From: Candidatus Alistipes faecigallinarum | GTDB lineage: Bacteria > Bacteroidota > Bacteroidia > Bacteroidales > Rikenellaceae | Direction: 5' to 3' | Assembly: GCA_019115605.1 (NCBI GenBank) | Contig: DXDG01000011.1 | Location: forward strand, 1 to 64,000 | DNA: 64,000 nucleotides | In this document: positions 26,236 to 35,314 of the stretch, one piece after another | Numbering within the stretch: the first letter of the stretch is position 1 | How the letters are laid out: each line of letters opens with the position of its first letter | Translations under genes and position numbers: made by a program | The notes under the pieces: generated by a model | Seen by the model: only the letters and a program-made list of their open reading frames with translations | Databases searched by the model: none | Told to the model about the DNA's origin: nothing

Positions 26236-26295
26236 CTGTTTATGGTTGTAATTTGGTAGTAAAGATAGAAAATAATTGTGAAAGTTGCACATTTT

Positions 26296-26327
26296 TTTGG
26301 TCATTTCATTTTTCTTGCGTACTTTTG
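26296..26327 (+). promoter_or_regulatory. Promoter of tRNA-Thr
   Basis: TTTG (26296-26299), a 20-nt spacer and TACTTTTG (26320-26327) match the Bacteroidetes -33/-7 pattern. The tRNA 5' end is 21 nt after the -7 box. A minus-strand -7-like TATCTTTA (26269-26262) faces the divergent threonine dehydrogenase gene. Confidence 0.75.
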
Positions 26328-26347
26328 CACCACTCGAACAGAAAACT

Positions 26348-26419
<72 letters not shown>

Positions 26420-26453
26420 CTGGAAGGCGCCGCGGAAAGACGCTGAAACGAGC

Positions 26454-26490
26454 AAAAAGCCTTATGTATCCATGATATGTAAGGCTTTTT
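26454..26490 (+). terminator. Terminator downstream of tRNA-Thr
   Basis: AAAAAGCCTTA and TAAGGCTTTTT form an 11-bp stem around a 15-nt loop, ending in a T run, 35 nt after the tRNA. Confidence 0.85.
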
Positions 26491-26716
26491 CATTTTTGCG
26501 CGGTTCCCGAAAACGCATTTGCGGACAAACTGTCCGGGGCGCGATCGGGATCGGCCCCGACAGAAGCGACAGCGCAGACGCCGCGGGCGACGGCCGGGAG
26601 ATGATTTCGACGGCGGCGATATTTGCATCCGGGCAAGAGACTTTCGCTCCGCGCGGAGACAGCCAATCGAATTATTGCGTACCTTTGTTGCAAACGCTTT
26701 CAAGCCCGATACGCGC

Positions 26717-27865
26717 ATGAATCTTCCGCTCTACGAATATTCGCTCTGCATCGCCCTGCCGCTGATGATCTTCTTCGGCGCCTACTTCCTGCTGGCTCCG
26801 ACCCCCGACAAGGCCATCTTCGCGAACTACCTCCGCTCGCGGCGCATCATGGGCTGCGCACTGCTGCTCCTGGCGGCCAACTACGCGGTGCACTTCTTCT
26901 TCGAGGTGCGGTTCCGCGACGTTCATGCGGCCATCCTGATGAACCTCTCGACCTACTTCCTCTGCTACTGGCTCTTCAGTTCGGCACTCACCACGCTGCT
27001 CGACCGTTTCTACATCACGCGCCGCCGGCTGCGTCTCCACCTCTCGGCATGGGTGCTCTTCACGCTCCTCTCGGGCATCATCCTGCTGGGACTGCCCGAG
27101 GGCGCGGCCCAAAGGGCGGGGCTGACCGTGATGGCCGCCTGGCTCGTGGGCTACGGGCTGTGGCTGGCCCGACGGCTTGTCCGCGCCTACCGCCGCGCCG
27201 TGCGCCTCTTCGACGACACCCACTCCGACAACATCGGCGCCTACATCCGCTGGATGTCCGTCTTCACATGGTGGGCCGTCATCTTCGGCGTCGGCTGCGG
27301 GCTGCTCACCTTCCTGCCCGACCGCTACGTCTTCCTGTGGATCCTCTCGTCGGTCCCCTTCTACATCTACCTCTACTGCTCCTACATGAACTACCTGCTC
27401 CTCTACGAGCGGGTCGAGCAGGCACTCGAAGAGGAGCTCCCCGCAGAGGAGAGCGCCACGGATCCGTGCGATTCGGACAGTCCGGACGACACGCCGGACC
27501 CCGGGGCACGGCCCCTCCATACAGACCTTGCGGCGCGGCTCTCCGAGTGGATTACCGCCGACGGCTACCTCCGGCCGGGACTGACCATCCGCGAACTGGC
27601 CGATGCGCTCCACACCAACCGCACCTACCTCTCGGAATACATCAAGGCGACCGGCAACGGCTCGTTCCGCGACTGGATCACCGACCTGCGGATGGAGTAC
27701 GCCAAACGGCGCATGCTCCAACACCCCGGGCTGAATATCGCTGAAATCGCCGAGACCGCGGGCTTCGTCTCGCCCAGCCATTTCACCCGCATGTTCAAGG
27801 CCCGCGAGGGGGTCTCCCCCTCCAACTGGCGCAAAACGCAGGGCGGGGAGAGCTCCATGTTGTAA
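26717..27865 (+). CDS. Membrane-embedded AraC-family transcriptional regulator
   Basis: A 382-residue regulator with about six or seven N-terminal transmembrane helices (about 8-230) and a cytosolic C-terminal AraC double helix-turn-helix (about 285-378). The HTH shows LTIRELADALHTNRTYLSEYIKATGNGSFRDWITDLRMEYAKRRML and NIAEIAETAGFVSPSHFTRMFKAREGVSPSNWR, the standard HTH_18 pattern. An acidic/proline linker (about 237-265) joins the two parts. Such proteins may sense membrane-associated or periplasmic signals directly. The Met at 26717 starts the first TM helix; the open frame before it is Arg-rich read-through. A -7 box TACCTTTG lies at 26680-26687. Its likely target is the adjacent fimbrillin-like gene, whose upstream region carries a tandem 19-bp repeat. 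Confidence 0.88.
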   Translation: MNLPLYEYSLCIALPLMIFFGAYFLLAPTPDKAIFANYLRSRRIMGCALLLLAANYAVHFFFEVRFRDVHAAILMNLSTYFLCYWLFSSALTTLLDRFYITRRRLRLHLSAWVLFTLLSGIILLGLPEGAAQRAGLTVMAAWLVGYGLWLARRLVRAYRRAVRLFDDTHSDNIGAYIRWMSVFTWWAVIFGVGCGLLTFLPDRYVFLWILSSVPFYIYLYCSYMNYLLLYERVEQALEEELPAEESATDPCDSDSPDDTPDPGARPLHTDLAARLSEWITADGYLRPGLTIRELADALHTNRTYLSEYIKATGNGSFRDWITDLRMEYAKRRMLQHPGLNIAEIAETAGFVSPSHFTRMFKAREGVSPSNWRKTQGGESSML

Positions 27866-27913
27866 CTCCGACCGGTCTCCGACGGTCCGCATCTTTGCCG
27901 GAACAACAATTTT

Positions 27914-27951
27914 TTCTTGCCTAAACGACAAATTCTTGCCTAAACGACAAA
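27914..27951 (+). repeat. Perfect tandem 19-bp repeat upstream of the fimbrillin-like gene
   Basis: TTCTTGCCTAAACGACAAA occurs twice with no gap (27914-27932 and 27933-27951). It lies 49 bp after the AraC regulator stop and 38 bp before the -7 box of the next gene. Direct repeats of about two helical turns at this position are typical of AraC-family activator sites. The assignment to this regulator is inferred from position. Confidence 0.7.
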
Positions 27952-27988
27952 ATCGACGGCCAAAAGCTCCCGTTTTCGGTTTTTCTGT

Positions 27989-27996
27989 TAATTTTG
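27989..27996 (+). promoter_or_regulatory. -7 element of the fimbrillin/GLUG gene promoter
   Basis: TAATTTTG matches TAnnTTTG; it lies 137 nt before the ATG at 28134. No -33 TTTG is seen at the right spacing, which fits an activator-dependent promoter using the tandem repeat upstream. Confidence 0.55.
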
Positions 27997-28133
27997 CTCC
28001 CGAACTCCGTTTCCGGGCCCTGTTTCCCGGCTGCCATCCGAACAAAATCTCCGTGTTTACACGGGGCCCCCTTGCGGGCCCGACCTTCGGCCAGACGGCA
28101 GCACAAAACAAAAACAAACAAGAACAACCCGAC

Positions 28134-29972
28134 ATGAAGAAAAAAAATTCCATCCATCTACTTTTTGCCGCAGCCGCGCTGCTCCTTGCCACGGCTGCCT
28201 GCACGAAGGACGAGCCGGCGGACAGCGACCTCCCGTCCGAAGAAGAACAAGAAGAACAGGAAGAACAGGAAGAACAATACCCCCTTGAGATAGCCCGCAT
28301 CACCTTCCGCATGATGGAGCGCGGCGAGGCGCAGTCCTGGGGCGCACCGCAGATGCGCGTCAGCGAAAACGCGGACGGCAACAACTGCATGTTTGAAACG
28401 GGCGACCAGTTCGCCGTGCAGATAGAAGGCGATACGCAGACCGGTATCTACACCGTGCAGGCCGACGGCTCCGCCAAAGCCGGAACACCCCTGTTCTGGA
28501 GCGACCGCGACAACCACACCGTCCATGCCTGGTACCCCGCTACGGACGGCACCCTCGACCTCGGCGACCAGCAGACCGACGGTCTGGCCTACCTGCTGAA
28601 CGGTACGGGCACGGGCGACTACCTGACCCCCGTCACGCTGAACTTCACCCACGCCCTGGCGAAGGTGCGCATCACGCCCACGGACGAGGCACTCGGCGAG
28701 GTGCAGAGCATCCAGCTCTATACCTGCACCCGGTGTACCTACGAAAAAGGCCAGGCCGTGCAAGGCTCGCAAGAGGGCTGGATAGAGATGAAGCGGTGCG
28801 CGTACAACGGCGCGACCTGCTGGGAGGCGAATGTGGTGCCCGGCTATGAAATCACGAAACTGCGGACCAACGGCAGCGAGGAACGCGACCTCTCTGCTGC
28901 CATCACCCCCGTGGCGGGCAAGTTCTACGAGATCACGCTGAACTATGACCCGGGCTACGTCGAGGTGAGCGAAGGCAACTACACCACGGGCAACAAAAAG
29001 GGACTGATAAACCTCGCCAGGCTGGCGAACGACGGAGCAACCGACATCAACATCACCCTGACGGGCGACATCGACCTTTCGGGCATCGACTGGGTACCGA
29101 TAGGAACAGACTTTGACATCGCATACACCGGCACCTTCGACGGCGGCGGACATACCATCACGGGGCTGACCGTTACGGGAAGTTACCACTATGCGGGTCT
29201 GTTCGGATGCATTGGCGAAGGCGGCACGGTGAAGGACTTGACGCTGAAAGACGTACAGATAGAAAGCGATTACGTTTATGGCAATGTCGGCAGCGTGGCG
29301 GGATTTAGCTATTACAAAGACATAATTGCAAACTGTTCGGTGTCGGGCAGCGTCAGCGGCTCCTCCGCAGGCGGCTTGGTGGGCAGTCAATGGGGCGGTT
29401 TCATCACCGGGTGCAACTCCTCGGTCACAGTAAAGGGAGAGTCCACTGTCGGCGGCGTGGCAGGTACCACAAATGCTGATTCCACCATGACCGCCTGCTA
29501 TGCCACGGGCGATGTGATCCTTGAAGGCAAAACCACAGACACCCACTTTGTCGGCGGCGTGGTGGGATTCAACGGCGTCAGCACCCTCGTTGCCTGCTAC
29601 GCTACGGGCAACGTGAGCGGCTCCGGAAGCGGCAACATCTATGTTGGCGGCGTAACGGGAGTCCACGACAGCCGCACCATGACCGCCTGCTACCATGCCA
29701 AGGGGATTGTCAGCGGCCCGGGCGGAACCACAGGCGGCGTAGCGGGAGAGACTACCAACGCATTCGACAACCCGGTCATCACCGCCTGCTACTGGGGAGA
29801 CAACGGTCAGGACCAAAGCGTCGGCGAAAATCAGGCTGGCATCACCGTCGAAGCCACGAAGGTGGCGGACGGCAACTGGGAAGAAGCCAAAAACGCCATG
29901 AACACCGCATTGGGCGGCACAGGCTGGCAATACGAACTTACTGGAGCATTGCCTACCTTGAAGAAACAGTGA
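28134..29972 (+). CDS. Fimbrillin-like lipoprotein with C-terminal GLUG repeats
   Basis: A 612-residue lipoprotein with lipobox ATAAC (C23). The residues after it (TKDEPADSD) are acidic, fitting the surface-export signal of Bacteroidetes lipoproteins. Residues about 36-49 are an EEQ repeat encoded by 9-bp units. The middle (about 50-295) resembles the fimbrillin/Mfa family (FETGDQFAVQ, HTVHAWYPATDGT, NFTHALAKVRI, GKFYEITLNY). The rest (about 330-600) is a beta-helix-like GLUG region with repeated GGxxG units (GGLVGSQWGG, GGVAGTT, GGVVGFNG, GGVTGVHD, GGVAGET). Such proteins serve as adhesins or fimbrial components. It uses more non-GC-ending codons than its neighbours in the 3' half, which may reflect transfer. 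Confidence 0.82.
   Translation: MKKKNSIHLLFAAAALLLATAACTKDEPADSDLPSEEEQEEQEEQEEQYPLEIARITFRMMERGEAQSWGAPQMRVSENADGNNCMFETGDQFAVQIEGDTQTGIYTVQADGSAKAGTPLFWSDRDNHTVHAWYPATDGTLDLGDQQTDGLAYLLNGTGTGDYLTPVTLNFTHALAKVRITPTDEALGEVQSIQLYTCTRCTYEKGQAVQGSQEGWIEMKRCAYNGATCWEANVVPGYEITKLRTNGSEERDLSAAITPVAGKFYEITLNYDPGYVEVSEGNYTTGNKKGLINLARLANDGATDINITLTGDIDLSGIDWVPIGTDFDIAYTGTFDGGGHTITGLTVTGSYHYAGLFGCIGEGGTVKDLTLKDVQIESDYVYGNVGSVAGFSYYKDIIANCSVSGSVSGSSAGGLVGSQWGGFITGCNSSVTVKGESTVGGVAGTTNADSTMTACYATGDVILEGKTTDTHFVGGVVGFNGVSTLVACYATGNVSGSGSGNIYVGGVTGVHDSRTMTACYHAKGIVSGPGGTTGGVAGETTNAFDNPVITACYWGDNGQDQSVGENQAGITVEATKVADGNWEEAKNAMNTALGGTGWQYELTGALPTLKKQ
28242..28280 (+). repeat. 9-bp-unit microsatellite in the lipoprotein linker
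   Basis: GAAGAACAR units repeat about four times and encode (EEQ)n just after the acylated N-terminus. Copy-number change would lengthen or shorten the acidic tether without breaking the frame. Confidence 0.75.
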
Positions 29973-30032
29973 ACCGTCGGGCGGGATTCCGCTCCCGCCG
30001 CAACCGGAACCCCGGTACGAAAGGCCCCTTCC

Positions 30033-30061
30033 GAAACGCCATCCCGCAAGGATGGCGTTTC
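30033..30061 (+). terminator. Hairpin terminator after the fimbrillin-like gene
   Basis: GAAACGCCATCC-CGCAA-GGATGGCGTTTC is a perfect 12-bp stem 60 nt after the stop codon; the T tract is weak (GTTTCGCTTT). Confidence 0.7.
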
Positions 30062-30119
30062 GCTTTCCGCTTCCGATGCCGCCCGCCGGCCGCCTCACCG
30101 GCCGGGAAGCAGGAAACGA

Positions 30120-30793
30120 ACCGGGGAAAATCGCAATCAGCGGGGCATTTTGCACGGCTGAACCAAAACGAATCAATTTGCTTACTGTTTATGCACTTCC
30201 GGACGATATTTCCATTCAGAATCACCGGATTCAACGCTGCGACAGCCCTGCAGACGGCCTGCACAAACAGACATACAGCAGATAATCAACAAATTGATAA
30301 AACATTACCGAAATCCTGTTTTTCGGTTTCATTCTGAAACAAATATACACCCGCGAGACAAAAAAGCATAAAAAAATTCATTTTTTTCTGATTTTTTACA
30401 ATTTTCGACTATCTAAATCCTCCCAAAAACATCCATTTAAATTATAACCGAACCCTGTCCCTTTCAATTTGCAGGTAATAGGGCGGAATTATATTAACAA
30501 TTCTGAATATATCCGGATTATAAATACAGTTATTATAATAATATCAGCCCATTAATAATATTTTACAAAATAAAACCCCGCCCGTTTTCAAGAAAATGAA
30601 ATAAATCTGTAATGCGGCGAATCTATCTCATATTCAATTATTTTAGAAAATCACCGAAAGCCGGAAGGGCTTTTCGGAGTGTCAGAATCACAGTTTCCCG
30701 GGCCGGTTTGCTTATAATCCGCGTAACGTAAAGTGCTTTAAACCTACGTTTTAATTTCCTATCTTTGCGGCGCAAGAAAGTCCTTTTTTTCCT
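30120..30793 (+). promoter_or_regulatory. AT-rich intergenic region upstream of the SusC operon
   Basis: About 650 bp with no supported gene and much lower GC than the flanking genes. It contains a hairpin ACCGAAA/TTTCGGT (30307-30326), several AT-only stretches (30350-30410, 30480-30580), a CCGAAAGCC/GGCTTTTCGG hairpin (30654-30677), and at the end the -7 box TATCTTTG (30760-30767), 26 nt before the susC ATG. It probably holds the operon promoter and binding sites for its regulator. No regulator gene (hybrid two-component, SusR or ECF sigma/anti-sigma pair) lies next to it. Confidence 0.5.
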
Positions 30794-33742
30794 ATGCAAC
30801 GAAAAATTCTACCCTTACTTCTCGCACTTTTCGTGTGCGCGATGTCCATTGCATCCCCTTCAGGCGGGGGAGGTCTCGTTACCGTCAGCGGTATCGTTAC
30901 CTCGGCAGAGGACAAACAGCCCCTGATCGGGGTAAACGTGATCTCCGGAGCCACGTCGGGCGTCTCGACGCTCGCCGACGGAAGCTACACCATCGAGGTG
31001 GCCCCCGGAACCAAACTGCTGTTCCAGTACATCGGTTACAAGGCCGTGGAGTACACGGTACCCGAGGGAACGTCGAAGGTAACCTACAACCTTGAGATGC
31101 AGAGCGACACGCAGGCGCTCGAGGATGTGGTGGTCATCGCCTACGGCGTCCGCAAGAAGGGCACCATCGCCGGCTCGGTATCGACCGTCAAGGCCGAAAA
31201 GATCGAAAGCACCCCGACGGCCGCCTTCGACCAGGCCCTCCAGGGTCAGGTCCCGGGCCTCACGGTGCTCTCCAGCTCGGGTGAGCCCAGCCAGTCGGCC
31301 GAACTGACGATCCGAGGCACCAACTCGATCAACGCGGGCACCGACCCGCTCTTCGTGCTCGACGGCATCGTCATCTCGGCGGCCGACTTCAACACCATCA
31401 ACCCGGCCGACATCGAGAGCCTCTCGGTGCTGAAGGACGCCTCCTCGACCTCGATCTACGGAGCCCGCGCCGCCAACGGCGTGGTGGTCATCACCACCAA
31501 GCGCGGACGCATGGCCGACCATCCGGTGATCAACTACCGCATGCAGCTCGGCTTCTCGCAGCTCGCCTACGGCAACTGGGACCAGATGAACACCGCCGAG
31601 CGCATCCAGTATGAAAAGGAGATCGGCATGACCGAGGGCAAAAACTACGCCCTGCTGAGCAAGACCGACGTCAACTGGCTCGACGAGGTCTTCAACGACG
31701 CCGCCCTGCTCCAGAGCTACGAGCTCTCCGTATCGGGTGCCAACGCGAAGACGAACTACTACGTCTCGGGCGGCTACTACGACCAGGAGGGTATTGCCCC
31801 GGGATCGGACTTCAACCGCTACTCGCTGCGCGCGAATGTCGAGCAGCGCGCGGCCGACTGGCTCAAGGTAGGAACGAACACGCTGCTCAACTACCAGGAG
31901 ATCGAACTCGCCCAGTCGGGAGACTACACCATCGTAACGCCGATCTCGGCCGCCCGCTTCATGATGCCCTACTGGAATCCGCGCCGCCCCGACGGCTCGA
32001 TCGCCTCGATGGAGGACGGCAGCTGGAAGGGTGAGGGTCAGAACCCGCTCGAGTGGATCGAGAACAACCCCGTAAGCTACAAGAAATACAAACTCATCTC
32101 GGCGCTCTTTGCCGAGGCCACCCCGATCGAGGGGCTGACGATCAAGTCGCAGTTCAACGTCGATTACTCGCACGCCACCGGCTTCGGCGTCTCCTACCCG
32201 GAGTACACGCCCAACCTGGGCATCGGAACCGCCTCGCGCAACAGCTCCGACGGTCTGACCCTCTCGGTTACGAACACGGTCAACTACCGCTTCCGCGTCG
32301 GTCAGGACCACGACTTCAACTTCCTCGTCGGCCAGGAGGGCATCAACTACCACTACGAGTCGTTCGGCGTAACGACGCAGGGCCAGAACAACGACAAGCT
32401 GACCAGCATCTCGACCGGTACGCGCGCCGTATCGTGGGAGGACCAGCCCGACGACGACTACGGATTCCTCTCCTTCTTCGGCCGCGGCGAGTACAACTAC
32501 GCCAACCGCTACTACGCCGACTTCTCGCTCCGTGCGGACGCCTCGTCGCGCTTCGGCGCCTCGAACCGCTGGGGTGTCTTCTGGTCGGTGGGCTTCATGT
32601 GGAACCTGCGCAACGAGGCCTTCCTCAAGGATGCCGGCGACTGGCTGACCAACGCCCAGATCTCCCTCTCGACGGGTACCTCGGGCAACTCCTCGATTCC
32701 CAACTACGAACACCTCGCCCTGGTTTCGGGCGGTCTGGAATATGTCGGCACGGCCGGCATCGCCCCCTCGTCGCAGGGTAACGAGGAGCTCAGCTGGGAG
32801 TCGACCTGGACGACCAACCTCGGTCTGCACTTCGGCTTCTGGAACCGGCTGAACGTCGATCTGGAGCTCTACAACAAGAAGACGAGCGACATGCTGATGT
32901 CCGTGCCCCAGTCCTACACGGACGGCGGCTTCGGATTCCGCTGGGACAACATCGGCGCGATGGTCAACCGCGGCGTCGAGATCAACCTCACCGGAACGGT
33001 CATCTCCACCGACAACTTCAACTGGTCGCTCAACGCCAACGTCTCCTACAACCAGAACGAGATCACGGAGCTCTACCACGGCGTCCAGGAGTACGAGATC
33101 GCCTCGTCCGACCTGAAGTATGTCGTCGGACACAGCATCGGCGAGTTCTACATCAACCGCTTCGCCGGCGTGAACCCCGCCAACGGCGACGCCCTCTGGT
33201 ACACCAAGGACGGAGAGCTCACCAACGAGCTGCGCGACGAGGACAAGGTGATGGTCGGCAAGAGTTTCATCGCCCCCTGGCAGGGCGGCTTCGGCACAAA
33301 CCTCAGCTGGAAGGGCATCGCCCTCTCGGCCCAGTTCTCGTGGGTGGCTGACCGCTGGATGATCAACAACGACCGCTACTTCGACGAGTCGAACGGCCGC
33401 TTCGCCTCCTACAACCAGTCCAGGCGCCTGCTCAACCGCTGGAAGAAACCCGGCGACATTACGGACATCCCGCGCCACGGCGTCTACACCGAGTTCGACA
33501 GCCGACTGCTCGAGGACGCCTCGTTCCTGCGTCTGAAGAACCTCATGCTCAGCTACACCTTCCCCAAGGAGCTGCTCGGCAAGACGCGCTTCATCAGCGG
33601 CGTGAGAATCTACGCCCAGGCCCAGAACCTGCTGACCTTCACGAAATTCTCGGGTCTCGATCCCGAGGGTAACAGCAACCGCTACGCGGCCGAATACCCG
33701 ATGACCCGCCAGTATACGTTCGGTCTCGACTTAACCTTCTAA
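30794..33742 (+). CDS. SusC/RagA-family TonB-dependent outer membrane transporter
   Basis: Outer-membrane barrel that imports oligomers delivered by its SusD-type lid. The 982-residue protein has a signal peptide (about 1-21) and a carboxypeptidase-like regulatory Ig domain (29-103: VTVSGIVTSAEDKQPLIGVNVISG). A TonB-box-like DVVVIAYG lies at 111-118, and the plug domain carries the SusC signature PLFVLDGIVI (185-194). A 22-strand barrel follows, ending in a C-terminal Phe (TFGLDLTF). It starts a co-directional block of nine genes and is followed after 9 nt by susD. RagA-like relatives import peptides, SusC-like ones glycans; the protease-rich context here favours peptides. Confidence 0.95.
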   Translation: MQRKILPLLLALFVCAMSIASPSGGGGLVTVSGIVTSAEDKQPLIGVNVISGATSGVSTLADGSYTIEVAPGTKLLFQYIGYKAVEYTVPEGTSKVTYNLEMQSDTQALEDVVVIAYGVRKKGTIAGSVSTVKAEKIESTPTAAFDQALQGQVPGLTVLSSSGEPSQSAELTIRGTNSINAGTDPLFVLDGIVISAADFNTINPADIESLSVLKDASSTSIYGARAANGVVVITTKRGRMADHPVINYRMQLGFSQLAYGNWDQMNTAERIQYEKEIGMTEGKNYALLSKTDVNWLDEVFNDAALLQSYELSVSGANAKTNYYVSGGYYDQEGIAPGSDFNRYSLRANVEQRAADWLKVGTNTLLNYQEIELAQSGDYTIVTPISAARFMMPYWNPRRPDGSIASMEDGSWKGEGQNPLEWIENNPVSYKKYKLISALFAEATPIEGLTIKSQFNVDYSHATGFGVSYPEYTPNLGIGTASRNSSDGLTLSVTNTVNYRFRVGQDHDFNFLVGQEGINYHYESFGVTTQGQNNDKLTSISTGTRAVSWEDQPDDDYGFLSFFGRGEYNYANRYYADFSLRADASSRFGASNRWGVFWSVGFMWNLRNEAFLKDAGDWLTNAQISLSTGTSGNSSIPNYEHLALVSGGLEYVGTAGIAPSSQGNEELSWESTWTTNLGLHFGFWNRLNVDLELYNKKTSDMLMSVPQSYTDGGFGFRWDNIGAMVNRGVEINLTGTVISTDNFNWSLNANVSYNQNEITELYHGVQEYEIASSDLKYVVGHSIGEFYINRFAGVNPANGDALWYTKDGELTNELRDEDKVMVGKSFIAPWQGGFGTNLSWKGIALSAQFSWVADRWMINNDRYFDESNGRFASYNQSRRLLNRWKKPGDITDIPRHGVYTEFDSRLLEDASFLRLKNLMLSYTFPKELLGKTRFISGVRIYAQAQNLLTFTKFSGLDPEGNSNRYAAEYPMTRQYTFGLDLTF

Positions 33743-33751
33743 TCAAAAGCC

Positions 33752-35293
33752 ATGAACAAGATCTTACGCAATATCAAACTCGGCATCCTCGCGCTCACGG
33801 CGCTCGTCGGCATGAGCTCCTGCCTGGACAAGTACCCCGGCAGCTCGATTCCCGAAAAGGAGGCCATGCAAACGTTCGCCGACGCCGAGCAGCATCTGAT
33901 CGGCATCTACGGGCACCTGATGAGCGGCGCACTCTACAGCGGCTACCTCACCCTGCTGCCCGACATCCAGTGCGACCTGGCCTACGCCGTCGAGGGCAAC
34001 TCAAACACCTACGGCGACTTCTGGCTCTGGAAGATCCGCCCGACGGACCTGCTCATCCAGGACGTCTACGCCCAGCTCTACGCCGTGATCGGCGCCTGCA
34101 ACTTCTACCTCGACCGCATCGACGACGTCATTGCCCGGGAGACGAGCGATACGAACCTCGAGACGCTGGACCAGTACACCGGCGAGGTCTACGCCATCCG
34201 CGCGCTCTGCTACTCGGAGCTCATCAAGTGCTTCTGCGAGGCCTACGACCCCGCCCGCGCCGAACAGCAGCAGGGTGTCGTGCTGCGCTCGAAGTACTTC
34301 GAGAAGGAGCCCGTCAAGCGCGCCTCGCTCTACGACTCGTACCAGTTCGTGCTCAACGACCTGACGCGCGCCGAGGAGCTCATGGACGAGTCGGAGGATA
34401 CGCCCAACAACTACTACATGTCGCAGGCCGCCGTGCAGGCCATCCGCGCCCGCGTGGCCCTCTACATGCAGGACTGGGAGGAGGCCGTCAAGTATTCGAG
34501 CATCCTGCTCGACGAAAAGAAGGACATCTTCGAACTCACCTCGTTCCACACGACGGCTCCCGACGGCGCCACCACGTTCGACTACATGTGGGCCTACGAC
34601 ACGGGCTCGGAGGTGATCTGGCGCATCGGTTTCACGAGCACCTCCTACGGAGGGGCCCTGGGCACCGTCTTCCTCAACTTCAACCGCGACTACACCTACT
34701 TCTACCCCGACTACGTCCCGGCACAGTGGGTGCTCGACGCCTATGACGACTACGACCTGCGCAAGGAGAGCTACTTCGCCGACTCGGAAGACGGCATCAC
34801 GATCGGCTACACGAACGGACTGGACTGGCCGCTGCTGGTCAAGTACTACGGCAACCGCGCGATCTTCATCCCGCAGCGCATCTTCCAGGTTTCGATGCCC
34901 AAGCCGTTGCGTCTGGCCGAGCAGTACCTGATCCGCGCCGAGGCCTACTGCCGCCAGGCCAACCCGCGGGTGGATCTGGCCCAGAAGGATCTCGAGGCGC
35001 TGCGCGCCACGCGTTTCCAGTCGGGAGGCGTGATCAACCTCACGGGCAACTGGGAGACCGACGTGAAGACCTTCTCCGAGGAGCGTGTCCGCGAGCTCTA
35101 CATGGAGGGCTTCCGCCTGCAGGACCTCAAGCGCTGGGGCCTGGGCTTCGAGCGCACGCCGCAGTCCTGCACCCAGGACGAGGGCAACAACCTGCGCATC
35201 GAGGCCGGCGACCCGCTCTTCGTATGGCCCATTCCCCAGCACGAGCTGGAGGCTCCGGGCTCGGAGATCACCCCCAACGAAAGCAACAAATAG
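33752..35293 (+). CDS. SusD/RagB-family substrate-binding lipoprotein
   Basis: Surface lipoprotein that caps the SusC barrel and captures substrate. The 513-residue protein has lipobox GMSSC (C24). The helical TPR scaffold is recognisable (FADAEQHLIGIYGHLMSG, LDQYTGEVYAIRALCYSELIKCF, MSQAAVQAIRARVALYMQDWEEAVKYSSILL). The C-terminal SusD/RagB region carries LRLAEQYLIRAEAYCRQA and EERVRELYMEGFRLQDLKRWGLGFER, then PLFVWPIPQHELEAPG. It is 9 nt downstream of susC, the fixed gene order of these pairs. Confidence 0.94.
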   Translation: MNKILRNIKLGILALTALVGMSSCLDKYPGSSIPEKEAMQTFADAEQHLIGIYGHLMSGALYSGYLTLLPDIQCDLAYAVEGNSNTYGDFWLWKIRPTDLLIQDVYAQLYAVIGACNFYLDRIDDVIARETSDTNLETLDQYTGEVYAIRALCYSELIKCFCEAYDPARAEQQQGVVLRSKYFEKEPVKRASLYDSYQFVLNDLTRAEELMDESEDTPNNYYMSQAAVQAIRARVALYMQDWEEAVKYSSILLDEKKDIFELTSFHTTAPDGATTFDYMWAYDTGSEVIWRIGFTSTSYGGALGTVFLNFNRDYTYFYPDYVPAQWVLDAYDDYDLRKESYFADSEDGITIGYTNGLDWPLLVKYYGNRAIFIPQRIFQVSMPKPLRLAEQYLIRAEAYCRQANPRVDLAQKDLEALRATRFQSGGVINLTGNWETDVKTFSEERVRELYMEGFRLQDLKRWGLGFERTPQSCTQDEGNNLRIEAGDPLFVWPIPQHELEAPGSEITPNESNK

Positions 35294-35314
35294 TAACCAC
35301 ATAGCAGATCGATC

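Noticed and set aside
28242..28280. EEQ repeat as an on/off phase-variation switch
   Set aside because: The unit is 9 bp, so changes in copy number stay in frame; only length variation is expected.
26672..28390. A 572-codon minus-strand frame spanning the AraC regulator and the start of the lipoprotein gene
   Set aside because: It crosses an intergenic promoter region and is antisense to two supported genes; no domain is visible.
29340..29800. Repeated units resembling a CRISPR array
   Set aside because: The repetition is at protein level (GLUG motifs inside an open reading frame); the DNA units are neither identical nor evenly spaced.
28158..30176. A 672-codon minus-strand frame opposite the GLUG lipoprotein
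   Set aside because: The plus-strand gene has a lipobox, fimbrillin-like region and GLUG repeats; the antisense frame has no coherent features and ends in Glu-codon complement low complexity.
30860..33478. An 872-codon open frame on the minus strand opposite the SusC gene
   Set aside because: The plus-strand SusC has all family signatures; the antisense frame is a by-product of codon bias.
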